Origin: UBA9865 sp035647835
Lineage (GTDB): Bacteria; Bacillota; Dethiobacteria; Dethiobacterales; Dethiobacteraceae
Reading direction: 5' to 3'
Length of the DNA stretch: 17,770 nucleotides
Assembly (NCBI GenBank): GCA_035647835.1
Contig: DASRMS010000133.1
Span: 1 to 17,770 of the forward strand
Shown here: one piece after another, positions 1 to 6,473 of the stretch
How positions within the stretch are numbered: the stretch's first letter is position 1
Layout of the letters: each line of letters begins with the position of its first letter
The notes under the pieces: model-generated
Told to the model about the DNA's origin: nothing
Databases searched by the model: none
Seen by the model: only the letters and a program-made list of their open reading frames with translations
Translations under genes and position numbers: made by a program

Positions 1-125
1 GCAATGGCATTTGGTGCATCTGTCCAGCCATTTACCAAGATAACTGCTGCTGTCAGGGTGGCGATAACCAATAAAGCCGGATTAGAGACCAATTGCTGCA
101 GAAAATCTCCCAGTGGAATAGTCAT
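1..125 (-). CDS. pit: PiT-family inorganic phosphate transporter, N-terminal part (runs off the left edge)
   Basis: This is a partial gene: only the first 41 codons are inside the window. It starts at ATG 125-123 on the minus strand, with a GGAGG ribosome site at 131-135 (7 bases upstream). The peptide opens with a short polar stretch, then a hydrophobic segment (about residues 17-32), then NGWTDAPNAI. That is the N-terminal signature of PiT (PF01384) sodium- or proton-coupled phosphate permeases, where the Asn-Asp-Ala-Asn residues lie in the transport core. The protein would sit in the cytoplasmic membrane and import phosphate. No clear promoter or Pho-box was seen in the 180 bases upstream. 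PiT relatives can also carry sulfate or metal-phosphate complexes, so the substrate is inferred. Confidence 0.82.
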   Translation of the reverse strand, partial: MTIPLGDFLQQLVSNPALLVIATLTAAVILVNGWTDAPNAI

Positions 126-287
126 ATTTTCCTCCAAGTTTCTTGTAATCTAGTCAACTCGGTATTCTTTAAGATCTATCTATAACTTATTCCGCAGTTA
201 TCAGCGTATTTCCTTTGTTTTAGGCCGAACAAGGTAAAAGTTTCACATGCCATCTTATTAGTCTGACACAAGCTTCCCATTTCCAGG

Positions 288-299
288 CTAGCACGCTAG
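288..299. repeat. Small inverted repeat upstream of the phosphate transporter
   Basis: CTAGC at 288-292 and GCTAG at 295-299 are inverted with a 2-base gap, between the pit gene and the spo0E terminator. It is too short to form a useful hairpin, but it could be a half-site pair for a regulator. Nothing else recognisable was seen in 136-309. Confidence 0.25.
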
Positions 300-301
300 T
301 A

Positions 302-335
302 CAAACGAAAACCAGCCTGCAGCTGCAGGCTGGTT
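302..335 (-). terminator. Rho-independent terminator of the spo0E-like gene
   Basis: A 26-base palindrome at 310-335 (arms AACCAGCCTGCAG and CTGCAGGCTGGTT) lies just downstream of the minus-strand gene at 351-539. Read on the minus strand it is followed by a T-rich tail (TTTTCGTTTGT, about 302-312). On the plus strand it is followed by GGGGAG, so it can terminate only leftward transcription. Confidence 0.8.
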
Positions 336-350
336 GGGGAGTGCAAGAAC

Positions 351-539
351 TTAGGGACAAGCATTCTCGAAAATAAATCTTTCTAAACGATTATAAAGAT
401 TTATTAGCATGTCTAGTTTCTCACTTTGTTTTAATATGGCCCGACTATCAATACTTTCCGTTATCATCAACTTGCCTAATAATTTTCTTTCCGTTTCAAT
501 CTCCATGTTCACGATTTGCATTATTTTGTCTTTAAACAT
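351..539 (-). CDS. Spo0E-like aspartyl-phosphate phosphatase
   Basis: This is a 62-residue cytoplasmic protein of the Spo0E family (PF09388). In Bacillus these small two-helix proteins dephosphorylate Spo0A~P and so hold back sporulation. Length fits the family (usually 50-90 residues). The diagnostic motif is present in the second helix: S39-E-K-L-D43 followed by LI-x-x-Y (residues 45-49), matching the SQELD-type phosphatase signature. A first amphipathic helix covers about residues 8-25. The start at 539 has a GAGG ribosome site about 9 bases upstream. A TATAAT box lies at 575-580 on the minus strand, but no good -35 box goes with it. It is a single-gene unit closed by the 302-335 terminator. 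The fold call is firm; which phospho-regulator it acts on is inferred. Confidence 0.8.
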   Translation of the reverse strand: MFKDKIMQIVNMEIETERKLLGKLMITESIDSRAILKQSEKLDMLINLYNRLERFIFENACP

Positions 540-664
540 CGCGCTCGCCTCTTTATTATTTGTGTCGTAGCTAGATTATATATTTATTTTCTGCCCAGGC
601 TATTAATAGTTTCTTATATTTGACTCTACGAATCTGGCTTACATTTTTGCTTAGCAAGAAGAGG

Positions 665-1111
665 TTAGCGGTGCAAATAGTCTTTCATCCACAGGGTATG
701 GAATTCTTCATCCAACAGATATTCCATCAGTGTATTGCGCAGTTTCTGCTCGTCCCATGCTTCTAAAATAAACTTCTGATACATTTCTATTGCTTTACTT
801 TCCAAAGCAATCCCAAGTTTACAAGTTTGCTTGGCCCCGGTTAGCTCTACGGACTCACCAAGCAGGCGTCCCGCCAGTTGAAGCAAAGATGTCCTAGCCT
901 GAGGCAGCTCAACTTTAGCCTCAATTAGTTTTTTGGCAAAATAATCGGCATGCCCACTTTCAATCTGCACCATCTTGGTAAAAGCACATTGGAAATAGGC
1001 ATCGTTTGCAGCAGAGAGCTGAGCTTGATAATACTGCACTTGAAATTTTTCCAGCAGATAAAACTCCTTAAGCCTGGCAAGCAACTCATCTTTGTTGATT
1101 TTCTTCACCAC
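665..1111 (-). CDS. Ferritin-like di-iron protein (four-helix bundle, COQ7/rubrerythrin-type fold)
   Basis: This is a 148-residue, almost wholly helical protein. Six candidate iron ligands sit in the classical ferritin-like order: E21, then E51-x-x-H54, then E104, then E135-x-x-H138. The spacings (30, 53 and 31 residues) resemble COQ7/DMQ hydroxylase and rubrerythrin-type di-iron domains. There is no rubredoxin domain, signal peptide or membrane segment. Its role is unknown: peroxide or oxygen detoxification, or iron handling, is plausible in an anaerobe. The start is uncertain. GTG 1111 and GTG 1108 are adjacent, a stop codon lies directly upstream, and no good ribosome site is visible, so expression may be weak. 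It is transcribed divergently from the MerT-like gene. No terminator was found downstream. Confidence 0.72.
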   Translation of the reverse strand: MVKKINKDELLARLKEFYLLEKFQVQYYQAQLSAANDAYFQCAFTKMVQIESGHADYFAKKLIEAKVELPQARTSLLQLAGRLLGESVELTGAKQTCKLGIALESKAIEMYQKFILEAWDEQKLRNTLMEYLLDEEFHTLWMKDYLHR

Positions 1112-1133
1112 CTACAGTATGTCGATCCTCTAA

Positions 1134-1162
1134 TTTACAAATAGTTTTAGCTATAGTATTAT
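1134..1162 (+). promoter_or_regulatory. Sigma-A promoter of the MerT-like gene
   Basis: TTTACA at 1134-1139 and TATTAT at 1157-1162 are separated by exactly 17 bases, close to the housekeeping consensus. The predicted start near 1169 gives a leader of about 70 bases before the ATG at 1239. No MerR-type long-spacer (19-20 bases) promoter is seen, so regulation would differ from classical mer operons. Confidence 0.65.
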
Positions 1163-1176
1163 TAGCATACGCAAAC

Positions 1177-1195
1177 TCTGCGATTCCCGCGCAGA
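1177..1195 (+). promoter_or_regulatory. Leader hairpin between promoter and MerT-like gene
   Basis: TCTGCG (1177-1182) pairs with CGCAGA (1190-1195) around a 7-base loop, just after the predicted transcription start. It has no U tract, so it is not a terminator. It could stabilise the mRNA or be a dyad operator. The function is unknown. Confidence 0.4.
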
Positions 1196-1238
1196 AGTAG
1201 TCAAGTTAAAAATAACCATGTTATAAGGAGTAGACTAC

Positions 1239-1538
1239 ATGAAAGCAAAGTTAACAGCACTGGCTTCAATACTAACCTCTTTTATGGCAACTGCCTGTTG
1301 AATGGGCCCCTTATTTTTAGTGCCGCTAGGTCTTGGCGGCATGAGTGGTTTGTTTGCCGGCACCCTAACTAGATACAGAAGCCTTTTTGTGATTTTAGCA
1401 GTGCTGATGCTCTACTTGTCGCATCATTTGGCAGCGCAAAGGCAGCAACGGTGGAGCGAAAAACTGATCCTGTGGGCAGCTACGCTGTCTACCGTACTTA
1501 TTTTAATGTACCCTTTGATCCAAAATAGGATTCTCTAG
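1239..1538 (+). CDS. merT: MerT-like mercuric/metal transport membrane protein with UGA-encoded selenocysteine (Cys-Sec pair)
   Basis: The frame starts at ATG 1239 (ribosome site AAGGAG at 1225-1230). It reads 20 codons, meets TGA at 1299-1301, and continues open to 1538. Read as selenocysteine, the UGA gives 99 residues with three membrane segments (about 5-35, 47-66, 75-94). The region around it, TAC-U-MGPLFLVPLGLGG, aligns with the MerT signature ASACC-GPL-L--LG-GG, so Sec21 takes the place of the second Cys of the vicinal pair that hands Hg(II) through the first helix. The later part (RYRSLF, then KLILW) also follows MerT. The second, cytoplasmic Cys pair of classical MerT is missing. A SECIS-like hairpin follows at 1320-1342. 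An alternative start at ATG 1302 has no ribosome site and would discard helix 1. No merR, merP or merA is adjacent. MerT homology is clear to me; selenocysteine and substrate are inferred. A nonsense mutation or sequencing error is the alternative. Confidence 0.75.
1299..1301 (+). other. In-frame UGA, probable selenocysteine codon (recoding site)
   Basis: The TGA lies directly after the codon for Cys20 and before ATG 1302, inside the MerT Cys-Cys motif. Cys codons (TGT, TGC) differ from TGA by one base, as expected for a Cys/Sec exchange. The coding frame is open and MerT-like on both sides. Confidence 0.72.
1320..1342 (+). promoter_or_regulatory. Bacterial SECIS element (selenocysteine insertion hairpin)
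   Basis: GTGCCGC (1320-1326) pairs fully with GCGGCAT (1336-1342), 7 pairs including one G-U. U1327-G1335 and A1328-U1334 can extend the stem, leaving the apical loop GGUCU (1329-1333). The conserved loop G is the first loop base. 27 bases separate the UGA from the loop, within the roughly 16-37 described for bacterial SECIS elements. The string AGGUCU is the same as in the apical loop of the E. coli fdhF SECIS, which SelB binds. The element lies inside the coding sequence, as it should in bacteria. Confidence 0.72.
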
Positions 1539-1658
1539 TTGTAAACGGTCTTCGTTTGGCGGATTGTTTAAAACTAGCAGAATACTAAAAATGAGGAGAA
1601 ATATGCAAAAGTTATCTTGAAAATCAAGCAATAATGTAGTAGCATTAACTAATACAAC

Positions 1659-1702
1659 AAGAGTTGCGGCGCCTGACACTGTCACTCGCAGCTCTTATTT
1701 TT
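1659..1702 (+). terminator. Rho-independent terminator of the MerT-like unit
   Basis: AAGAGTTGCG (1659-1668) pairs with CGCAGCTCTT (1687-1696), 10 pairs with one G-U. Inside the loop is a smaller dyad, TGACA/TGTCA (1674-1684). ATTTTT follows at 1697-1702. It lies 120 bases after the MerT-like stop and separates this unit from the opp operon. Confidence 0.7.
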
Positions 1703-1769
1703 AAACTTTCTCACTTCACTGCGTTAAAGTAGTAACAACAGCTAGCAGTTTGTGCCTGGAGGCGTACTT

Positions 1770-2732
1770 GTGAAAAATCTATTGGCAATAAAAAACCTCA
1801 ATGTAGGTTTTAGTAATGGCGTGGGGGCCGTGAGAGTAATCAGAGATCTCTCCTTAAACCTTGCTTATAATGAAGCTTTAGGGATTGTTGGCGAATCAGG
1901 CAGCGGTAAAAGTGTCACTTCTTTGGCGGCAATGCGTCTTTTGCCGTCAGTTGGTACAGAAGTGCAGGGTGAAATCCTTTTTGACGGCAAAGACTTGCTC
2001 TCCTTAAGTGAGCCTGAAATGCAAGCGATCAGAGGCAATAGGATGGCCATGATATTTCAGGAGCCCATGACTTCGCTCAATCCCATTCATACCTGTGGCC
2101 GGCAAATCAGCGAAGCGATTCTGCTCCACAGCAAGGCGACTAAAAAGGAAGCAGCTGCCAAAGCCTTAGAGCTATTGGCGCTGTGTGGCATTCCCGATGC
2201 CAAACAAAGACTAAAAGAATATCCGCATCAGCTTTCCGGCGGCATGCGACAGCGAGTGATGATTGCGATTGCTTTAGCTTGTGACCCGGAACTTTTAATT
2301 GCCGATGAGCCAACGACAGCTCTTGATGTCACCATTCAGGCGCAAATTTTAAAGCTGCTGAAGGATATTAAACATAAAAAAGAGATGAGCATTATTCTCA
2401 TTACGCATGACTTGGGTATTGTCTCTGCTTTTTGCGACCGTGTGATTGTCATGTATACGGGAGAAGTGGTAGAGATAGCACCCGTGCGACAATTATTTAA
2501 AGAGCCGCTGCATCCTTATACGCAAGGCCTGCTGAAGGCACTGCCTAAACTCACAGACACCAGCAGGCTTGAAGCTATCAAGGGCATGGTCCCTGATGCG
2601 GACCAAATGCCGCAAGGCTGCCACTTTCATCCCCGCTGTCCACAGGCAAGTGAACGCTGCCGCAGCGAGAAACCGCCCTTAGTCACTTTAGACGATGGTA
2701 GAGGTGTCAGATGTTTCTTATTCGACTATTAA
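1770..2732 (+). CDS. oppD: Oligopeptide ABC transporter, ATP-binding protein OppD
   Basis: This 320-residue cytoplasmic ATPase is one of two that power the peptide importer. Walker A is G41-ESGSGK-S48, the signature is LSGGMRQR, and Walker B is LLIADEPTTALD, followed by the switch His in LITHDLG. The C-terminal OppD/F extension (PF08352) carries four Cys in the order C-x5-C-x6-C-x17-C, a pattern reported to bind a 4Fe-4S cluster in a clostridial DppD. The start is set by GGAGG at 1758-1762: GTG 1770 is 7 bases downstream, whereas the farther GTG at 1752 lies upstream of that site and would add six residues without a ribosome site. It is the first gene of the operon. No convincing promoter was found in 1703-1757. 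The subunit type is certain; peptide rather than nickel or sugar as substrate is inferred from OppA and the neighbours. Confidence 0.92.
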   Translation: MKNLLAIKNLNVGFSNGVGAVRVIRDLSLNLAYNEALGIVGESGSGKSVTSLAAMRLLPSVGTEVQGEILFDGKDLLSLSEPEMQAIRGNRMAMIFQEPMTSLNPIHTCGRQISEAILLHSKATKKEAAAKALELLALCGIPDAKQRLKEYPHQLSGGMRQRVMIAIALACDPELLIADEPTTALDVTIQAQILKLLKDIKHKKEMSIILITHDLGIVSAFCDRVIVMYTGEVVEIAPVRQLFKEPLHPYTQGLLKALPKLTDTSRLEAIKGMVPDADQMPQGCHFHPRCPQASERCRSEKPPLVTLDDGRGVRCFLFDY

Positions 2733-2744
2733 GGAGTAGAACAT

Positions 2745-3728
2745 ATGGGAGCTGAAGTTTTAGTTAAGGCGGAGGGCGTTAAACAGTACTTCACAGTTAA
2801 ACAGGAGAGGGGCAAAAAAGCCACCCTTTATGCTGTCGATGAGGTCGATCTTACTATTTATCAGGGCGAGACATTCGGTTTAGTGGGGGAATCCGGTTGT
2901 GGCAAATCCACCTTAGGCAAGATGTTTTTGCGCCTTTATCCTCTAACGGCAGGTAAAATCTATTTTTCCGATGTGGACATCAGCAAGCTCAAAGGCCAGC
3001 AGCTCAAAGACTTCCGCTGTCAAACCCAGATGATTTTCCAGGATCCCTCTTCCTGCCTCAACCCCCGACGCAAGATTATTGATATTTTAACTGAACCATA
3101 TATTATACATAAACTCTATAGCAAAGAAGAAAGACGTCACAAAGTAGGGGAGCTTTGTGAGATGGTCGGACTCTCTCAAAGCTATCTGCACCGCTATCCC
3201 CACGAAATGTCCGGGGGGCAGAAACAGCGTGTCGGTATTGCCCGTGCCCTAGCACTGCAGCCGCAGCTGATTATTTGTGATGAACCGGTTTCTGCTTTAG
3301 ATGTCTCAATCCAAGCGCAAGTAATTAATCTCCTACAGGATCTACAAAAGCAGTTTAAGCTAACCTATCTGTTTATTTCACATAACCTCAGCGTCGTGAA
3401 ACACATTTGTCAGCGTATCGGCGTCATGTATTTAGGCAAGATTGTGGAATTGGCACCAGCGGAAAAGATCTATCAAGCAGCCAAGCATCCCTACACCCAG
3501 GCACTAATTGCTGCTATTCCCTCACTTGATGACCCAGACAAGGTGACTAAAGCTGAAGGACAAGTACTCTCAGGCGACTTACCCAGCCCGACTAATCCCC
3601 CGCAAGGCTGTGCTTTTCACACCAGATGCCCCGTGGCCACAGCAATCTGTCAACTGGAAAAACCGCCGCTGCTAGAGGTGGAGCCAGAGCATTTTGTGGC
3701 TTGTCATCTTTGTCCTGCGCGAATGTAA
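2745..3728 (+). CDS. oppF: Oligopeptide ABC transporter, ATP-binding protein OppF
   Basis: This is the second ATPase of the importer, 327 residues, pairing with OppD under the OppB/OppC membrane core. Walker A is G48-ESGCGK-S55, the signature is MSGGQKQRVGIARAL, Walker B is LIICDEPVSALD, and the switch His is in FISHNLSV. The C-terminal OppD/F domain again has C-x5-C-x6-C-x17-C, with a further Cys in HLCPARM at the very end. The start at ATG 2745 is supported by AAGGAG at 2731-2736. That site overlaps the oppD stop, so the two genes are probably translationally coupled. Substrate specificity lies in OppA, not here. Confidence 0.92.
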   Translation: MGAEVLVKAEGVKQYFTVKQERGKKATLYAVDEVDLTIYQGETFGLVGESGCGKSTLGKMFLRLYPLTAGKIYFSDVDISKLKGQQLKDFRCQTQMIFQDPSSCLNPRRKIIDILTEPYIIHKLYSKEERRHKVGELCEMVGLSQSYLHRYPHEMSGGQKQRVGIARALALQPQLIICDEPVSALDVSIQAQVINLLQDLQKQFKLTYLFISHNLSVVKHICQRIGVMYLGKIVELAPAEKIYQAAKHPYTQALIAAIPSLDDPDKVTKAEGQVLSGDLPSPTNPPQGCAFHTRCPVATAICQLEKPPLLEVEPEHFVACHLCPARM

Positions 3729-3785
3729 ACGGCAACTCAAAGAGCGATCTTTTATATAAAGAAAAAAATGATAGGAGGAAGAAAA

Positions 3786-5399
3786 ATGAAAAGAATCGTG
3801 GGAATATTGCTTTTATGTGCCTTCGTGGTGGCGGGGTTTACCGGCTGCAGCAAGGGCAGCAGCGGTGCGACCCCTGGCGAAGGAGAGACTGAACAAAAGG
3901 TGATCGTGATTGGTGCCCAGTCAGATCTAATTACCCTTGATCCCGGTCATATGTACGAGCCTTACGCCAATATGATTTCTTATGCTGCGTATGACATGCT
4001 TTACCGGGTACAGCCAGGTACCATGGGTACACCTACCCCGTCGGTAGCCACAGGTGTGAACATTGATGAAACTGACACCGTCTATACCTTTACTCTGCGT
4101 GATGATGTTGTTTTTGCCAGCGGTAATCAGCTGACAGCTAATGATGTGGTTTGGAGCATTAATCGTGTCTTAAATATGAAGGACAGCAATGCCTACTCTA
4201 ACGTGAAAATCGTCGAGAAGGTAGAAGCCCCGGATGATAAAACTGTCGTCATTACTTTGACGGAACCTGATGCTTCATTTTTAGTAAAACTAACTTCCAA
4301 CGCTTACAGCATTCTAGATAGCGCCGTAGTCAAAGAGCACGGCGGCTCGGACAGCGGTAACGATACGGCTAAAGCTTGGCTTGATACCGCCTCTGCAGGC
4401 TCTGGCCCCTTTATAATTAAAAGTTGGACCCCGAAGGAACAATTGGTCTTAGAAAAGAATGCTAACTACTGGGGCGAAGCGGGCAACATTGATTCCATCA
4501 TCTTAAGAGAAATGCCCAGTGTTGATGCGCAGATTACAGCACTGCAAAATGGAGAAATAGATATTGCTCTTGGCCTCAACTCTGAAACGGCCAAACAGTT
4601 AGCAGGAAAAGAAGGCGTGACTATTGCTAACGGTTCCACGGCTTTAATGACTTTCCTGGTAATGAGTCGTGATGAAACGATGTCTAAAGAAATGTCCAAC
4701 CCCCTAGTGCAGGAAGCTGTACGTTTCGCCCTAGACTATGAAGGTTATCTGACCCTAGGCGGTGAGGGCTGCACCATCCCCCTAAACTTTGTCCAGCAAG
4801 GTTTTGCTGGTGCGCTGACCCGTAAGGCGGACAGCCGTGACCTGGAGGAAGCCCAACGATTAATGGCTGAAGCCGGTTATGCTGATGGTTTTGAGATTAC
4901 GCTGACTTGCGCCAATAACAATTCTGAAGGTCTGGAATGGACGACCATTGCTCAGAAAGTTAAGCAGGATCTGGCGGAAATCAAGATTAACGTCAAGATT
5001 GAAACGCTGGAAACAACCCTCGTCTATGAAAAAATGCGTGATGCCGCGATGCCTTTCTATGTGATGTTCTGGTCTCCCGATTATTACGACATTAACAACC
5101 AGTTTGCCTTTCTTCCCGGTACAGGCGATAGTGGTACTGCTTACGGTAACCGTACCAAATGGGAACGCACAGCCGCAAACGAAAAGATGTGGGAGTTAGC
5201 AAATAAGATTCAGGTAGAAACTGATACCACTCAACGTGCCCAGTATGCCGAAGAACTACAAGAGTTCTTTGCCCTGGATAATCCGTTTGCTTTTCTTTTG
5301 CAGCATGCTAAAACCTTTGCTTACAACTCCAATACACTACAGCATGTTTCTTACAATGACCTCTGCAAAATTGAGCTGTGTGAATTAGTAGCAAAGTAG
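3786..5399 (+). CDS. oppA: Peptide-binding lipoprotein OppA/DppA (SBP_bac_5)
   Basis: This 537-residue extracellular solute-binding protein captures the substrate for the transporter. It has a lipoprotein signal: MKR, a hydrophobic core (residues 4-18), then the lipobox GFTG-C21, so Cys21 would be lipidated. A Gly/Ser/Glu-rich linker follows, then the family 5 fold. Typical motifs are the early ITLDPGHMYEPYA, TFTLRDDVVFASG, LTANDVVWSINR, and the C-terminal hinge region. I chose ATG 3786, because AGGAGG (3773-3778) is 7 bases before it and it gives a compact signal peptide; the upstream in-frame ATG at 3768 precedes that ribosome site. It sits between oppF and oppB, 57 bases after oppF. Peptide, dipeptide and nickel binders are close relatives, so the exact ligand is not known. 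Confidence 0.9.
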   Translation: MKRIVGILLLCAFVVAGFTGCSKGSSGATPGEGETEQKVIVIGAQSDLITLDPGHMYEPYANMISYAAYDMLYRVQPGTMGTPTPSVATGVNIDETDTVYTFTLRDDVVFASGNQLTANDVVWSINRVLNMKDSNAYSNVKIVEKVEAPDDKTVVITLTEPDASFLVKLTSNAYSILDSAVVKEHGGSDSGNDTAKAWLDTASAGSGPFIIKSWTPKEQLVLEKNANYWGEAGNIDSIILREMPSVDAQITALQNGEIDIALGLNSETAKQLAGKEGVTIANGSTALMTFLVMSRDETMSKEMSNPLVQEAVRFALDYEGYLTLGGEGCTIPLNFVQQGFAGALTRKADSRDLEEAQRLMAEAGYADGFEITLTCANNNSEGLEWTTIAQKVKQDLAEIKINVKIETLETTLVYEKMRDAAMPFYVMFWSPDYYDINNQFAFLPGTGDSGTAYGNRTKWERTAANEKMWELANKIQVETDTTQRAQYAEELQEFFALDNPFAFLLQHAKTFAYNSNTLQHVSYNDLCKIELCELVAK

Positions 5400-5444
5400 T
5401 TCTATTCAACGCTCCCTTTGCTATGAAAGAAAGGATGTGCCATT

Positions 5445-6458
5445 TTGGTTCGTTTTCTACTCAGACGTTTGGCCTTAACCATTGTGCTGCTGCTTGGTGT
5501 GACCGTCATGGTCTTTCTGATTTCCCATTTGGTCCCCAGCAATCCGGTAGCAGCCAACCTCAGCCAAACAGCACTAGCCGATCCAGAAATTGTTGCTGCT
5601 TACGAGGCAAAATGGGGGCTTGATAAACCGTTATCAGAACAATACTTCATCTACATTACAAATATCTTTAAAGGTGATTTTGGCACCTCTATTCGCACCG
5701 GCAGACCAATCTTGCAGGATTTAAAACAGTATTTCCCGGCAACCTTGGAATTGTCGCTTTTAGCTATGCTGATTGCCATTGTCTTCGGCATCAGCTTCGG
5801 CATTATTTCCGCGGTCTGGCAAAATAAGCCCATTGATCAGCTGCTGCGCGCTATTTCTGTCAGCGGGGTCTCCCTGCCCAGCTTCTGGTTTGCGCTGCTG
5901 ATTATGTCTGTCTTTAGCGGTACGCTCAAGTGGTTCCCCAGTGGGGGACGGATTAATCCCCGTCTCTTTAATCCCACTGGGGGTACCGGCTTGTATCTGC
6001 TTGATGCCCTCAGCTGGGGAGATTGGGGGATGTTAAGCGATTCTCTGGCTCATCTGATCCTGCCCGCGCTGGTGCTAGGCTTTTTCACCATGGGACTAAT
6101 CACACGACAAACCCGTTCTAACCTGCTGGAAACAATGTCGATGGACTATATCCGCACGGCCCGCGCCAAGGGCATGCGGGAAAGCCGCGTCGTTTGTGCC
6201 CATGCGCTGAACAATGCGCTGATCCCAGTGATTACTGTCAGCGGGATGGGTTTTTGTAATCTACTAGGTGGCATGGTCTTTGTGGAGAAAATCTTCTCTT
6301 GGCCGGGCATTGGCCAGTATGCCTATCTTTCAGCAATTACCCTTGATTTTCCGGCTATCTGTGGTGTTTCTTTGCTCATCGCTGCCACTTACGTCGTCAT
6401 TAATCTGTTGATAGATATTCTTTATGGTATTATTGACCCAAGAATACGCTACCAGTAG
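5445..6458 (+). CDS. oppB: Oligopeptide ABC transporter permease OppB
   Basis: This 337-residue inner-membrane permease is one half of the translocation pore. The first membrane helix is at about residues 8-28, followed by the outer loop with KGDFGTSIRTGRP (76-88), which is typical of OppB/DppB. The remaining helices are in the BPD_transp_1 domain (about 95-330). The coupling (EAA) loop that contacts the ATPases is at about 236-265 (ARAKGM, then NNALIPVI). The start is a TTG at 5445; AAGGA at 5431-5435 gives a normal 9-base spacing, and no in-frame ATG fits better. It lies 45 bases after oppA and 15 bases before oppC. Confidence 0.92.
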   Translation: MVRFLLRRLALTIVLLLGVTVMVFLISHLVPSNPVAANLSQTALADPEIVAAYEAKWGLDKPLSEQYFIYITNIFKGDFGTSIRTGRPILQDLKQYFPATLELSLLAMLIAIVFGISFGIISAVWQNKPIDQLLRAISVSGVSLPSFWFALLIMSVFSGTLKWFPSGGRINPRLFNPTGGTGLYLLDALSWGDWGMLSDSLAHLILPALVLGFFTMGLITRQTRSNLLETMSMDYIRTARAKGMRESRVVCAHALNNALIPVITVSGMGFCNLLGGMVFVEKIFSWPGIGQYAYLSAITLDFPAICGVSLLIAATYVVINLLIDILYGIIDPRIRYQ

Positions 6459-6473
6459 GAGAGGAGAAACATC

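Noticed and set aside
1302..1538. A 78-residue ORF starting at ATG 1302 as the whole MerT-like gene
   Set aside because: It has no ribosome site and would begin inside the conserved metal-binding helix. The good ribosome site, promoter spacing and homologous N-terminus all belong to ATG 1239, upstream of the in-frame TGA.
1503..1685. A hydrophobic 60-residue minus-strand ORF
   Set aside because: It overlaps the 3' end of the MerT-like gene, starts at a GTG inside the terminator hairpin and has no ribosome site.
1603..1704. A second short TGA-containing frame (ATG 1603, TGA 1618-1620) with a good ribosome site, possibly another selenoprotein
   Set aside because: The only nearby hairpin (1632-1647) is a weak 5-pair AT stem without the loop G expected of a SECIS. 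The translation resembles nothing, and the frame runs into the terminator.
1752..1769. Upstream GTG as the start of oppD
   Set aside because: The GGAGG ribosome site (1758-1762) lies downstream of this codon and is correctly placed only for GTG 1770.
3768..3785. Upstream ATG as the start of oppA
   Set aside because: AGGAGG (3773-3778) lies after it and serves ATG 3786, which also gives a normal lipoprotein signal peptide.
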